A stretch of DNA of 64,000 bases from QHXW01 sp963847515 (lineage in GTDB: Bacteria > Acidobacteriota > Terriglobia > Bryobacterales > Bryobacteraceae). Every line of letters starts with the position of its first letter. The stretch's first letter is position 1. The position numbers were made by a program, and so were the translations under genes. The notes beneath the pieces are model-generated. The model ran no database searches. It worked only from the letters and a program-made list of their open reading frames with translations, and was not told the DNA's origin. Positions 1-9,137 of this stretch are shown piece after piece. The stretch lies in NCBI GenBank assembly GCA_963847515.1, contig CAWKAA010000002.1, forward strand, positions 1 to 64,000. Direction: 5' to 3'.

Positions 1-248
1 CACCTCCTCCAGGGCCACCCATCCCACCCTGGCCTTGTTCCGGTGAGTATTGTGCCGATGTTTCTTTGGCCCAAGGTGATTTGGTCGTAAGTCTCTCGAT
101 CTCCTCGCTAGACCATTGCGGAGGGCTCCTTCTTGTTCCAGAAATCGGGACTGGTGGCGAACAGCCGGCTGAAATTCGCCATCGCAGCTCCGGCAGAAAT
201 CAGCAGGCCTCGCCTGGTTAGCGCAAAATTCTCCCGCACATTGCCCAT
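1..248 (-). pseudogene. Tat-signal secreted protein, N-terminal part, frameshifted and cut by the window edge
   Basis: Read from ATG at 246-248, the product begins with a twin-arginine-like leader (LTRRGLLISAGAA) and then SPDFWNKKEPS. It hits a stop at 108-110. One base out of frame, the reading continues as QWSSEEIERLTTKSPWAKE and runs off the window as a Gly-rich stretch. Joining the two frames needs a single-base change at about 115-125 and restores a W-S-S-E-E-I ... S-P-W-A-K pattern that I associate with secreted acidobacterial proteins. The function of that family is not known to me. The break may be a sequencing error. Confidence 0.55.
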
Positions 249-333
249 GATTTTCTTCGTATTTCAGTGAAGACGTCGTTCAGTGGCCGTAAGGTTGCGG
301 CACCGTGAGGTTATTTTTGGAGGGGGGGGTTGA

Positions 334-846
334 TTAATCGGCGAGGAAAACAACCATGGTGCTGCTACTGCAGATGATTCTCGCAGGCGCCGGCTCAAAC
401 TCGCCGCCCAAGGACTTTGACCGCAGAGTCGCTTCCTTGTTCATTTCAATACGGCCGTAAACCACGGCCCAACGATCGTAATCTTGAGAGCCGAATCGAA
501 AGCTGGCGAGAGAAGTCTGACGACCGATAAGCTCCAACTGTTTGTCGACGAGCCTTCGATCGAAATAAAGATCATGAGGCGGTTTTGGAGCCGACTTCGA
601 ATCGTATAGCACCACGACCGTAGGCCGATCCGGTTGGCCATCGTCTTTTAGCGAACACGCTTTCTCAGTGAGGAAGCGCCCACCTTCACGAAAAGAGAAC
701 CGTCCAATAACGGCGACTACTGTGCCCTGATAGGACGGAAGGTCGCGCAGGATATCGCACACCCGTACAACCGGCAGGGGAGCTTCAGCCGCAAAAAGTC
801 CTGCGCTGCATAAGCAGAACGCCCCAAGCGAGGCCCCGAATTTCAA
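334..846 (-). CDS. hypothetical secreted protein
   Basis: 170 residues. The N-terminus (KFGASLGAFCLCSAGLFAAEA) is a typical Sec signal peptide with a likely cleavage after AAEA or thereabouts. The mature part starts VRVCDILRDLPSYQGTVVAVIGRF, which looks like a small beta-rich domain of the kind that opens with 'vcdvl..p..y.gk.v.v.G', found in acidobacterial proteins of unknown role. The start codon is TTG and overlaps the stop of the upstream gene (TTGA), so the two genes are probably translationally coupled. No enzymatic motif is visible. Confidence 0.6.
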   Translation of the reverse strand: MKFGASLGAFCLCSAGLFAAEAPLPVVRVCDILRDLPSYQGTVVAVIGRFSFREGGRFLTEKACSLKDDGQPDRPTVVVLYDSKSAPKPPHDLYFDRRLVDKQLELIGRQTSLASFRFGSQDYDRWAVVYGRIEMNKEATLRSKSLGGEFEPAPARIICSSSTMVVFLAD

Positions 847-1256
847 GATGCTGGCGCCTCCCCTTTTTGGGCCTTGGGGTGTTCGATGTGGACATTGATT
901 GCCTCCATCTCACCGTCGGCATAACGCTTGGTCTCTACTGTCACGCGATCCCCGGCCTTGATGCCGGAAGACTTGATTTTCTTGTCGCCGTCGTAATACT
1001 GCGTCTTGTGCGAACAAATGAACTGTAAAGCTTTTGAATCGGCTTCCTGAAGTATGAGTTTCTTCTTGTCAATACTCTGCACGGCCCCGCTGAACGTCGC
1101 CAGTGGTTCGTCCGGGATGGTGGCGCCTGGAGTCGATGAGGTTCTCGCCCGGCCTCCGGGCATGGGCCGTCCGAACTGCGAAAACGCCGGTAAGCCAAAG
1201 GCCAACAAAAGTATTACGCTGAGCCGGCTTGAGCGTAGGTTAGCGCGCATCAATAC
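843..1256 (-). CDS. hypothetical secreted protein with small beta domain
   Basis: 137 residues from ATG at 1254-1256. This start was chosen because GGAAAGGCGG lies just upstream and because it exposes a signal peptide (RLSVILLLAFGLPAFSQ). The longer in-frame extension has no such support. The mature part is rich in Pro, Gly and Arg, then forms a compact domain (FSGAVQSIDKKKLILQEAD ... IKAGDRVTVETKRY) resembling the short beta-barrel, DUF5666-like domains of periplasmic proteins. It shares a TTGA overlap with the next gene. Role unknown. Confidence 0.6.
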   Translation of the reverse strand, partial: VLMRANLRSSRLSVILLLAFGLPAFSQFGRPMPGGRARTSSTPGATIPDEPLATFSGAVQSIDKKKLILQEADSKALQFICSHKTQYYDGDKKIKSSGIKAGDRVTVETKRYADGEMEAINVHIEHPKAQKGEAPAS

Positions 1257-1533
1257 CGCCTTTCCTCTTGAAGACGCACGCTCAGCCCTGAAATGTAACA
1301 GGAGGGTTTTAGCACCACATGCCGTTGGTGTCAGCCTGTGCCGTTGGATGCCGTGGGGGAACGCATCAAGGAAAGGCGCGGACGGGCGGAACAACCAGGT
1401 GCAATTTCTGGGCGATGGACAGAAATTTCCAGCCCGATGCCTGTCCTGCTGAGGAAGTAGCTTGGAGAGCTTACTTCCTCAAGCAGGTCTGAAAGGCGGC
1501 TTCGGAAAGTTGGAGAACGTCCTTCAATCCTAT

Positions 1534-1719
1534 CTAGCTCGCCGACGTATTGGCTGCCGCCAACCGGCTGTTGGTGGCGCTCCAGATGCCGCCAACACTG
1601 CCTCCAGCGCTAATGAACAGCGCTGCCGATGCGAGACACACAAAAGCCAGCAGCAGTGTGTACTCGATCAAGTCCTGACCTTGTTCGTCCTGGATGAAAT
1701 TGTGAAGAAGCGTCGTCAT
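1534..1719 (-). CDS. Flp/Fap-type pilin (type IVb)
   Basis: 61 residues. It has the class hallmark of a short leader with acidic residues (QDEQGQDLIEYTLLLAFVCLASAALF): a Gly-x-x-x-x-Glu-Tyr processing/assembly segment followed by one hydrophobic helix. A strong Shine-Dalgarno AAGGAGG lies six bases before the ATG. Flp pilins are major subunits of Tad pili used for surface attachment. No tad assembly genes are visible in this window, so this may be an orphan copy like those scattered in acidobacterial genomes. The family call is confident from the leader and helix alone. Confidence 0.85.
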   Translation of the reverse strand: MTTLLHNFIQDEQGQDLIEYTLLLAFVCLASAALFISAGGSVGGIWSATNSRLAAANTSAS

Positions 1720-1985
1720 GTTTATCCTCCTTGGGGATAACGTCTTTGGATGTTCCGTTTATCATCGGGCTACATGGCTAGGCCGTCAATGCTGCATTTG
1801 GTCAATGACGGCACGCGCGAACTCTTTTCTCCACGATCGGTACCTCGAGAAGAGGAATAACAAAAAAGATATCTTCAGCGCGGGCCCCTTCAAGACCGGA
1901 CCGATAGAACTGGCGCAAAGCGGCCACTTACGCGCGCCACAGCACCTCCAGACGCGGGAAGCGTTCTAACGGTATAATTAACGTC

Positions 1986-2219
1986 ATGCCCACTTCTAAA
2001 GATTCGCGTCCGCTTTCCCACGATCAGTCGGTTCAACTTCGGCATGATCTGACGCTCGTAGAGGAGAGACTCCAGGACATCGCGATTTTGATGCGCGTCT
2101 GCTATGGCGAGGACAGCCAGGCAGTGATTCGAGCAGACGAAACTTCCGCCGCACTGCAGCGGCTAAAATGGGAGTTGGAAAGAACGCAGGTACGGAGGCA
2201 GGCAGCGGGTTCGGTATAA
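1986..2219 (+). CDS. small hypothetical protein, helical
   Basis: 77 residues, predicted almost wholly helical (VQLRHDLTLVEERLQDIAIL ... ALQRLKWELERTQ), soluble, with no signal peptide or motif. The spacing of hydrophobic residues suggests a helical hairpin or short coiled coil. I do not recognise the family. It stands alone between the pilin and a PilZ gene, and nothing in the context fixes a role. Confidence 0.5.
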   Translation: MPTSKDSRPLSHDQSVQLRHDLTLVEERLQDIAILMRVCYGEDSQAVIRADETSAALQRLKWELERTQVRRQAAGSV

Positions 2220-2333
2220 GGACCCACTCCAGCATTGCGTGCGGACTCTCTTAGGCGCAGCGATTTGGACTACCGCTGACAGTCCAAGCTCTGCTTAAGG
2301 GAGCTTTGCTCGCGCCGAAGAATGCCGTTCCGC

Positions 2334-2678
2334 TCAACGTCCGTTATGCAAAACCGCTGCAAATTCGAGTCCGATTCTGAATTTCCACGAGCACCTTGTG
2401 GAGTGCCGGACATATGCGGTGCCCGCCAGCAGCTCGTCAGCTTGAATCCGCACCTGAGAGCCGATTGCAATCGGTGTTAGCGCTTCCAGCAGCACACCTG
2501 AAGCGCTCATATTGAGTACATGGCCCCACGCCGTTCCGCAGTTGCCGGCCCCCATTTCACCGGAGAGCTTGGCCCAAAACCGCATGGGAAGGCGTTCTGA
2601 AACTCTGGCGTCAGATCTTGTAATCAGCTCCGCTCCTTCATGCGCGTCTTGTGCGGTGGTTGTCCAGGCGAGACTCAT
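2334..2678 (-). CDS. PilZ domain protein
   Basis: 114 residues. It carries a single-domain PilZ pattern: an R-V-S-E-R pair near residue 26-30 for the cyclic-di-GMP phosphates, then NMSASGVLLEA (the D/N-x-S-x-x-G motif) and a beta strand with IAIGSQVRI. PilZ domains bind c-di-GMP and modulate motility or polysaccharide synthesis. An HD-GYP protein encoded 2 kb away could degrade the same messenger. The N-terminal 20 residues are not conserved-looking, so the start could be further inside. Confidence 0.75.
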   Translation of the reverse strand: MSLAWTTTAQDAHEGAELITRSDARVSERLPMRFWAKLSGEMGAGNCGTAWGHVLNMSASGVLLEALTPIAIGSQVRIQADELLAGTAYVRHSTRCSWKFRIGLEFAAVLHNGR

Positions 2679-3010
2679 ATAGAACGGATCCGATTGCTTG
2701 GCATTGACTTCGGGCCAGCTTAATTGTCGCCAAAGTGCGGTTATGCTTCAATCAGGCAAAGCCCCGAAAAGTTGGCCAAGGGGCATCGGCACGGCCACCT
2801 GAGGCGCTAACTATGGCAAGTCGTTTGTGACAATTTGTCACACCAACTCCGACTGCAAGGTGTCAGCGTGGCACTTGGCGCTGTTGACGAATTCACCGAA
2901 GGTAACGTCATACTATCCAACGCGATATTGAAATTGGGCCACTTTGTAATGTGGGGTATACGGCTGATAAGTTGCTTAATCTTTTCGGACGCTAATGTCC
3001 GGAGCTGAGA
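2679..3010. other. gene-free stretch
   Basis: No convincing coding region on either strand. It separates the leftward PilZ gene from the rightward subtilase and should contain promoters for both. I could not pick a convincing -35/-10 pair. Confidence 0.4.
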
Positions 3011-4737
3011 ATGCAAAACTTATTGGGTCAACTTACGCGACGCACCGTCCTATGCCTTGTCTTGATGACGGCAGGGTCCGCCTTCGCGGATAACTCGAAA
3101 ATTTCACCAGACCTTCTGCCGTTGCTGTCGAATCCTACAAATTCGGTCAACGTAATCGTGCAGTACAACACCACGCCGCCACAACAGACGCAAACGTGTA
3201 GCGGGGGCGGCGGGCTACTGGGGATAGTCGGCGGGCTTCTTTGCACTGTCGTCAATATCCTCGGCGGCGATCGTGTTTTGGATTGATCAACGCGGTCGCG
3301 GGAACCATGCAGGCGGGAGATGTGAGTCACGCTGTCCAACCAGTCGAATGTGAACTATATCTCGCTCGATCGCCCGCTGCATGCGTCACTGGATTACACC
3401 GCCGACGCGGTCAATGCGCCGATGGCGTGGAACTCCGGCTTGGACGGAAGCGGCGTAGGCATCGCGGTAATCGACAGCGGAATCTATTCGCATCCCGATC
3501 TCCGAAATGGCGTGCGGGCCAGTCTCGCGTGGTGTACCGGAAAAGCTTCGTGAGCGGAGAGCGTTCTCAGTACGACGATTTCGGCCACGGTACACATGTC
3601 GCCGGCATTCTGGCTGGCAATGCGAAGTTCTTCGTCCATGCCCGGCTCCTTGCACATCCTCAAAGGCATTGCGCCTAATGCCAACCTTCTCGATCTCCGT
3701 GTGCTGGACAAGAATGGCGCAAGCACCGATAGCGAAGTGATCGCGGCCATCCAGCAAGCCGTGCAACTGAAGAGCAAGTACAACGTGCGCGTGATTAACC
3801 TTTCCTTGGGCCGCCCGATTTACGAAAGCTGCAACCGCGATCCGCTGTGCCAGGCGGTGGAAGCGGCGTGGAGGAACGGGATCGTGGTCGTGATCGCAGC
3901 CGGTAACCTGGGAAGAAACGGTTATGCGACGGTGCATCTCTCCGGGCAACAGCCCGCATGCCATCACTGTCGGCTGCATGAAAACGCTGGAGACTTATCC
4001 TCGCAGCGACGACCAGATCGCGAGCTACAGCTCGCAAGGGTCCGACCTACATCGATCAGACAGTAAAACCCGATGTGGTGGCTCCCGGAAATCTGGTGGT
4101 CTCGCTGCTTGCACCGGGATCTACGCTGGCGGCAGAGTATCCCGGTAACGTAGTTCCGCCCTCATACTACACGAATTCCGGTACATCCGAGCCGTCCGAA
4201 TACCTCCGGCTGAGCGGAACCAGCATGGCAACGCCGGTAATTTCGGGCGCGGCGTCGTTCATGTTGCAGAAGAACCCCGGCCTGAGTCCCGATACGGTTA
4301 AGGCGCGTTTAATGAAGACCGCGACAAAGAACTTTCCGGCATATAGCGTGGCCACAGACCCAACTACGGGACAAACATATGTCGACACATACGACGTCTT
4401 CACGATTGGCGCCGGGTACGTGGACATCCAGGCGGCACTGTCCAGCACCGACGTTGCGAATGGGAGCGCCGCATCGCCGAGTGTCACCTACAACCCATTT
4501 ACGCAGCAAGCCCATCTGGTTACAAATAACAATGAAATCTGGGGTAGCAATGTGGTTTGGGGTAGCGGTTCAGGGTGGGGGACCAACGTAGTCTGGGGCA
4601 GCACCGTATTCGTGAACGGCACCAACGTAGTCTGGGGAAGCAACGTGGTGTGGGGCAGCAGTGATGACTGGGGGACGAATGTGGTTTGGGGCAGTAACGT
4701 AGTTTGGGGCAGCACTAGCGGAATCGGCGAAAACTAG
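3011..4737 (+). pseudogene. secreted S8 (subtilisin-like) serine protease, six frameshifts
   Basis: Signal peptide TVLCLVLMTAGSAFA, then a short prodomain (NSVNVIVQYNTTP). The catalytic Asp is in GIAVIDSGIY near 3470, the His in FGHGTHVAGI near 3585 and the Ser in LSGTSMATP near 4220, so the whole triad is present. The reading frame must shift near 3280, 3330, 3540, 3635, 3935 and 4040 to follow the family alignment. The last 70 residues are NVVWGS-type repeats. Family length with this tail is about 550-600 residues, so nothing large is missing. It is either an inactivated gene or intact in life and damaged by sequencing errors; the conserved triad argues for the latter. Confidence 0.75.
4531..4728 (+). 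repeat. tandem WG[S/T] peptide repeats at protease C-terminus
   Basis: Nine W-G-S/T units in 66 codons, six of them NVVWGS, some separated by short spacers. At DNA level the units differ at third positions, so this is a protein-level repeat rather than a recent DNA duplication. It lies C-terminal to the catalytic domain and is presumably extracellular. Confidence 0.85.
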
Positions 4738-4785
4738 GCGCGGTCGTATGCAGTCTGGCCGCGCTGTTTCGCCGAGGAACGGGCC

Positions 4786-6735
4786 ATGTCTTCCACAGCA
4801 AAGACTTTTATCACTCTCGTCATTACCGCGGGCTGGTTTGTTCTGGCCCGTGGGCTGCTCTTATGGCGATCGGAGGATCTGGCCAGCTTTGTTATTTTCC
4901 TGATCATAGCGCTACTCGCCTCGGGCTTAAAGTTGCATTTGCCCGGAGTTACGGGGACCATATCGGTCTCCTTCTTTTTCGTACTGATCGGGATCGCTTC
5001 ACTCAGCCTCCCTCAAGTCCTGGTTGTAGGCTGTTCCTCAGTCCTAGTGCAGTACTTTTGGCAATCCGCGAAGAAAGTGCGGGTTGTTCAAATTCTTTTT
5101 AACGTAGCCAGCGTCTCCATCGCGATCAACGTCTCGTATTCCACATTCCATTCCACGTGGCTGCGAAGCCTTCCCCTCGAGTTGAGCGTGACGCTGGGGA
5201 TATTAGCGTGCGCGTATTTTATCAGCACAACCCTCCTGGTAGCCGCGGTGATTGCTCTGACGGAATGCCAGTCGTTTGGAAAAGTGTGGCGTACGTCATA
5301 TCTATGGTCGTTTCCTTACTATCTGCTCGGCGCTGCCACCGCCGGTTTATTTGAAATAGCCAAACACCGTCTGGGGTGGCAGACATCCATGTTGGTCGCG
5401 CCGGTCATGTATCTGGTCTATCGCTCTTACCGGCTGTATCTGGGGCGCTTAGAAGACGAGAAGAAGCATGCACAAGAAACGGCGGCTCTCCACCTTCGAA
5501 CCATCGAATCGCTGGCGCTCGCCATCGAAGCTAAAGATCACACTACCCACGATCACTTACAGAGAGTTCAGGTCTACGCGGTCGAAATCGCCAAAGAGCT
5601 AAAACTCAGCGAAAGCGAACTACAGGCCGTGCGCGCCGCATCACTGCTGCACGATATCGGCAAGATCGCGGTTCCGGAGCACATCATCTGCAAGCCGGGC
5701 AAGCTTACGCCCGAAGAGTTCGAACAAATGAAGGTTCATCCCGTAGTGGGCGCAGAGATTTTGGAGCGGGCGCAATTTCCATACCCGGTGGCTCCCATTG
5801 TTCGAAGTCATCATGAGAAGTGGGACGGCTCAGGGTATCCGGACGGTCTGAAGAGAACCGAAATTCCCATAGGGGCCCGAATCCTTTCGGCTGTCGACTG
5901 TCTCGATGCTCTCGCGAGCGACCGGCAGTACCGGCGCGCGCTGCCATTGGACAAAGCCATGGAGATGGTGGCCGAGCAGGCAGGCAAGGCATTTGACCCG
6001 GAAGTGGTCCAAATTTTACAGAAGGGCTATATTGAGCTCGAACAACTGGCTCGAAATTCCCACCTCGAAGCGTTTAGCTTGTCTACCGATATCAAAATCG
6101 AGAGAGGCGCAGCCCCGGACGCAGGCTTCGAGCAAGCCAGCAACTCCCGGCAGGTTTCGGGGACGCTGAAAGTGTCTTCGAGGCCGACTAGAGGCTGGGA
6201 GGATTTGACTCAGGTGATCGAAGGCATGGTTGGCATTCTTTCGCGCCGGGATATGTTCGCGATTCTGGCAAGCAGATTGCACGAACTGATTCCATTCGAC
6301 GATATGGCAATTTATTCGCGGTGCGGAGCCATCCTGGCGCCCGAATACACCTCGGGATCGCACGTTGAACTCCTGTCGTCCCTGGAGATCCAGGTGGGCC
6401 AGGGCTTGTCGGGCTGGGTTGCGAGAAATAGCAAAGCGATCCTGAACGGGAATCCCTCAGTCGATCTGGGCGAGATTGCGGGTCTGAGATCAGCACTCGC
6501 TATTCCCCTTGAGACCAATCGAAACATCACCGGAGTACTGACTCTTTTTCACGCGAAAGCAGATGCGTTTTCGGCGGCTGACTTGCGGCACCTCTCGGCG
6601 CTCAGTTCCCTTCTCGCAGATTCTCCTCGAAGCGAGCAGGACACGCAGTCATGGAGCGCGCCTGCTCATAATGCTTATTCCGCCTCCCTCGGGTCTTCGT
6701 TGCGTCACACCAAAGGGACTCTGGTTTCGGCTTAA
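4786..6735 (+). CDS. membrane HD-GYP phosphodiesterase with GAF domain
   Basis: 649 residues. Residues 1-215 hold about seven hydrophobic segments forming a MASE-like sensor. Residues 235-420 are an HD-GYP domain with LLHDIGKIAVP (HD) and HHEKWDGSGYP (the extended GYP motif), all metal ligands apparent. Residues 470-620 form a GAF domain (IEGMVGILSRRDMFAILAS ... LAIPLETNRNITGVLTLF). The family hydrolyses c-di-GMP to pGpG/GMP or, in some branches, other cyclic dinucleotides. GAGGAACGGG precedes the ATG. The final 40 residues look disordered. Substrate is inferred from family only. Confidence 0.85.
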   Translation: MSSTAKTFITLVITAGWFVLARGLLLWRSEDLASFVIFLIIALLASGLKLHLPGVTGTISVSFFFVLIGIASLSLPQVLVVGCSSVLVQYFWQSAKKVRVVQILFNVASVSIAINVSYSTFHSTWLRSLPLELSVTLGILACAYFISTTLLVAAVIALTECQSFGKVWRTSYLWSFPYYLLGAATAGLFEIAKHRLGWQTSMLVAPVMYLVYRSYRLYLGRLEDEKKHAQETAALHLRTIESLALAIEAKDHTTHDHLQRVQVYAVEIAKELKLSESELQAVRAASLLHDIGKIAVPEHIICKPGKLTPEEFEQMKVHPVVGAEILERAQFPYPVAPIVRSHHEKWDGSGYPDGLKRTEIPIGARILSAVDCLDALASDRQYRRALPLDKAMEMVAEQAGKAFDPEVVQILQKGYIELEQLARNSHLEAFSLSTDIKIERGAAPDAGFEQASNSRQVSGTLKVSSRPTRGWEDLTQVIEGMVGILSRRDMFAILASRLHELIPFDDMAIYSRCGAILAPEYTSGSHVELLSSLEIQVGQGLSGWVARNSKAILNGNPSVDLGEIAGLRSALAIPLETNRNITGVLTLFHAKADAFSAADLRHLSALSSLLADSPRSEQDTQSWSAPAHNAYSASLGSSLRHTKGTLVSA

Positions 6736-6773
6736 TTCAGTTGTCCCACAAGAACCGCTCGCGCGCGCTGCCG

Positions 6774-8063
6774 CTACTGGCAGAAGGGCTTTTGCAAGGT
6801 GGAGGGGCTTGTAAGAATCGTCGTGTCCGGATAACTGTAAACCCCGCCCAGCGCGCCGGATGGCGATTGAAACTCGAACCACTGCAGCAAGGCTTCGTTC
6901 TGCGGATGATAGGTGACGTTGTTAATGGTGATGGGAATTGTTTCGTTCGGCAATCCCTCGATGACGTCGCCTGTTTCGAGGACGTTGCCACAGCCGCCAT
7001 TCGGCGACAGCCACCAGGGCGTCACGTCGTGCACGCCATCCGTGGCGATGAAGGGATCGTTGTAGATCTCAGTAATTTCGTGGCTCAGCGCGGTGACGTC
7101 CGCGACATCCGGACCAAAGATCCCGCTCGTAACGTAGCTGGAATAGTTCAGTACCCAGCGCAATTCGTCCTTGGGGTTGCTGGAATCGAAAATATAGGTG
7201 TGAAAGCCGACCACGCAACATTCGAAGTTCTGTCCGACAAAGGAAAAGAGATACGTGTCGGGGAACAGGAACGATGACATGCTCTTAGTGGTGATGTCGC
7301 CGGCATTGATGGCATCCACGATAATTTGAAAAAGCGCATTGTCGAATACACTTTGATCCACCAGAACAAAGGCGCAGCAGGTGCCATCGGGATTGAGCGC
7401 AAAGAAGTAGTTCGGGTTTGCGGGTGGAGCACTTTGGGTGAGCGTCATTACCCGTGGCGCCTTTACGCTCGGGTCAAGCAGAGTGTGCCAATTTTCTTTG
7501 GCCTTGCTGAAATACTCCGCACGCTGGATGGCATCCGAAAACTGGGTGGGAACTTCGCTGCTGGTATAGGTTGCGTTCGAAAACACGGGTGAATTCAAGG
7601 TTGGCTGAACAAACTGAGCTGCGTCCGAAAAGAGAGGATGGCCGTTAATGATTCTCGGGTTACCGTTTTCGTCGCGAAGATCGATCGACACTGGAATGAC
7701 CGGGGCGTCGAGGGTCGTGGTGCCATGCATGTGGGGCGGATTCCCCACCGTATTGAAATACCAATGACTGTTAGGATTGCCGTTTATATCGAAGCCAGGC
7801 GCGGAGAAGTGGCCGTCAAAGTTCGGCAGCGAATCGATATTGGGGATGCCGTGGCGCGCATGCCCTTGCCCTTTCAGTTTGGAATGCGGTGTCATCACAA
7901 CTGATTTCCGGTGCGAGCCCGCCATCTGCGCAGCTGAGAGTTGATCGGCTTGTTGGGAAAAACCGCTGCTCTCTAAACACGCAGCCGCTGCGACAGCAAA
8001 CCCCATGATAAGAAATCTCGATTTTGTCATTTTCTTGAAGCTCCTCATAAGCCAGGACTTCAT
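6774..8063 (-). CDS. secreted protein with SHEITE motif, unknown function
   Basis: About 429 residues from ATG 8061-8063. A further in-frame ATG closer to the hydrophobic segment (MTKSRFLIMGFAVAAAACL) is also possible. After the signal peptide the protein has a histidine-rich linker and a compact domain with paired cysteines (GTCCAFV, FECCVVGF, GGCGNV). The motif DVTALSHEITEIYNDP resembles the S-H-E-x-x-E-x-x-x-D-P signature seen in EXORDIUM/phosphate-induced-like and related secreted bacterial proteins. It could bind metal, but protease activity is unproven. No partner gene is evident next to it. Confidence 0.6.
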   Translation of the reverse strand: MKSWLMRSFKKMTKSRFLIMGFAVAAAACLESSGFSQQADQLSAAQMAGSHRKSVVMTPHSKLKGQGHARHGIPNIDSLPNFDGHFSAPGFDINGNPNSHWYFNTVGNPPHMHGTTTLDAPVIPVSIDLRDENGNPRIINGHPLFSDAAQFVQPTLNSPVFSNATYTSSEVPTQFSDAIQRAEYFSKAKENWHTLLDPSVKAPRVMTLTQSAPPANPNYFFALNPDGTCCAFVLVDQSVFDNALFQIIVDAINAGDITTKSMSSFLFPDTYLFSFVGQNFECCVVGFHTYIFDSSNPKDELRWVLNYSSYVTSGIFGPDVADVTALSHEITEIYNDPFIATDGVHDVTPWWLSPNGGCGNVLETGDVIEGLPNETIPITINNVTYHPQNEALLQWFEFQSPSGALGGVYSYPDTTILTSPSTLQKPFCQ

Positions 8064-8203
8064 TTCTCCGCCCTGGGCCACACTGGATTGTACATCCAGA
8101 GGCTTCATTTGAAGCCATTTCTTTCATACCTTGGGTGAGGACGCGCACGTGGCCGCACACATGATCGGCGCACCTCTAATTCTTGACCTGGTAAGCCTGC
8201 CGG

Positions 8204-8749
8204 TTAGGGAGTCGGCATGGGCGCGGGCGTGGGAGCAACCGGCTCCGGTACGGGGCCCAGAACTCCTCGCGTCTCCGTGATAACGACTTGCGTCCTTCCC
8301 GTGTCATTGTCGAAGATCTCCAGGGTGGGTATCAGCGGGCACCCCATCAGCTGTTGCGGACTGGCAACGATCGGCGAAGGCAGCGGAGTCTGGAGGATCG
8401 CGCGAATCTGCACTCTTTGATCGGTTGACGTAACATCTGTGTCGCGATTCAAGTCGAAGGGTACGCTCTGCCCCGGAAGGACGCTGATGGGCGCCGTCTT
8501 GAGCACGGCTCCCTTATTGTCGAGAAAAGACACCTGAGCCGAACAGATAGCGCCGGTAGCCAGCGGCGGAAGCACGCCCGGGTTGAGCAGGTTAAGCCGG
8601 GCCGTCTGACCCTGCGTCAGTCCAACCATTCCAAAAGTCTGGACCTGCGGAAAAAAGATCGGCATGTTGCTACCCGGAGCGGCCGATAGTGCGGCCGCGC
8701 TGACGAATACCACTCCAAGAACCCCACCATTTTTGACAGCGTTCAACAT
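8204..8749 (-). CDS. secreted hypothetical protein with Pro-rich tail
   Basis: 181 residues from ATG 8747-8749, which has an ideal Shine-Dalgarno (AAGGAGGTG) five bases upstream. Signal peptide NGGVLGVVFVSAAALSAAPG. The mature domain (QTFGMVGLTQGQTARLNLLN) looks like a beta-sandwich, and two cysteines (AICSAQV, MGCPLIP) could pair. The end is a PVPEPVAPTPAPMPTP tail, probably flexible. I do not recognise a named family. Confidence 0.65.
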   Translation of the reverse strand: MLNAVKNGGVLGVVFVSAAALSAAPGSNMPIFFPQVQTFGMVGLTQGQTARLNLLNPGVLPPLATGAICSAQVSFLDNKGAVLKTAPISVLPGQSVPFDLNRDTDVTSTDQRVQIRAILQTPLPSPIVASPQQLMGCPLIPTLEIFDNDTGRTQVVITETRGVLGPVPEPVAPTPAPMPTP

Positions 8750-9014
8750 TTTTACACCTCCTTGGCCTATGAACCCGAGCCGTCCGGACAAGTTGCCGGC
8801 ACAATCTTCAATCGTTCGGCGACGGATCACTCCAAATACTTTGAAACCGTTCCTGTTTCGTCACAATAGTTTAGCAGGAGATCGAGCGGCTGCAGAATGG
8901 CTTGTTGTGCTGGGGCCGTTGCGTTGGCGGCGTTCCAGCGATTACGCTGTTAATTGGATTCAATACCATTCCTCATTCCGTGGCCGCAAGCTTCGGCCCG
9001 TCGTGCAGGATTTC

Positions 9015-9090
9015 GCTGGCGTAGCTCAGTTGGTAGAGCGGCAGTTTTGTAAACTGCGGGTCGGGGGTTCAAGTCCCTCCGCCAGCTCCA
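9015..9090 (+). tRNA. tRNA-Thr (anticodon TGT)
   Basis: Acceptor GCTGGCG pairs with CGCCAGC. D-loop GTAGCTCAGTTGGTAGAGC and T-loop GGTTCAAGTCC are canonical, the anticodon loop reads TTTTGTAAA, and CCA is encoded. Confidence 0.95.
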
Positions 9091-9137
9091 CATTCTCTGA
9101 TTTCTGAGGCTTTCCAAGACTCTTGCGTTCGGAGATA

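Noticed and set aside
4531..4728. Possible CRISPR-like direct repeats
   Set aside because: Repeat units are in frame, vary at codon third positions and have no regular spacers; they encode the protease tail.
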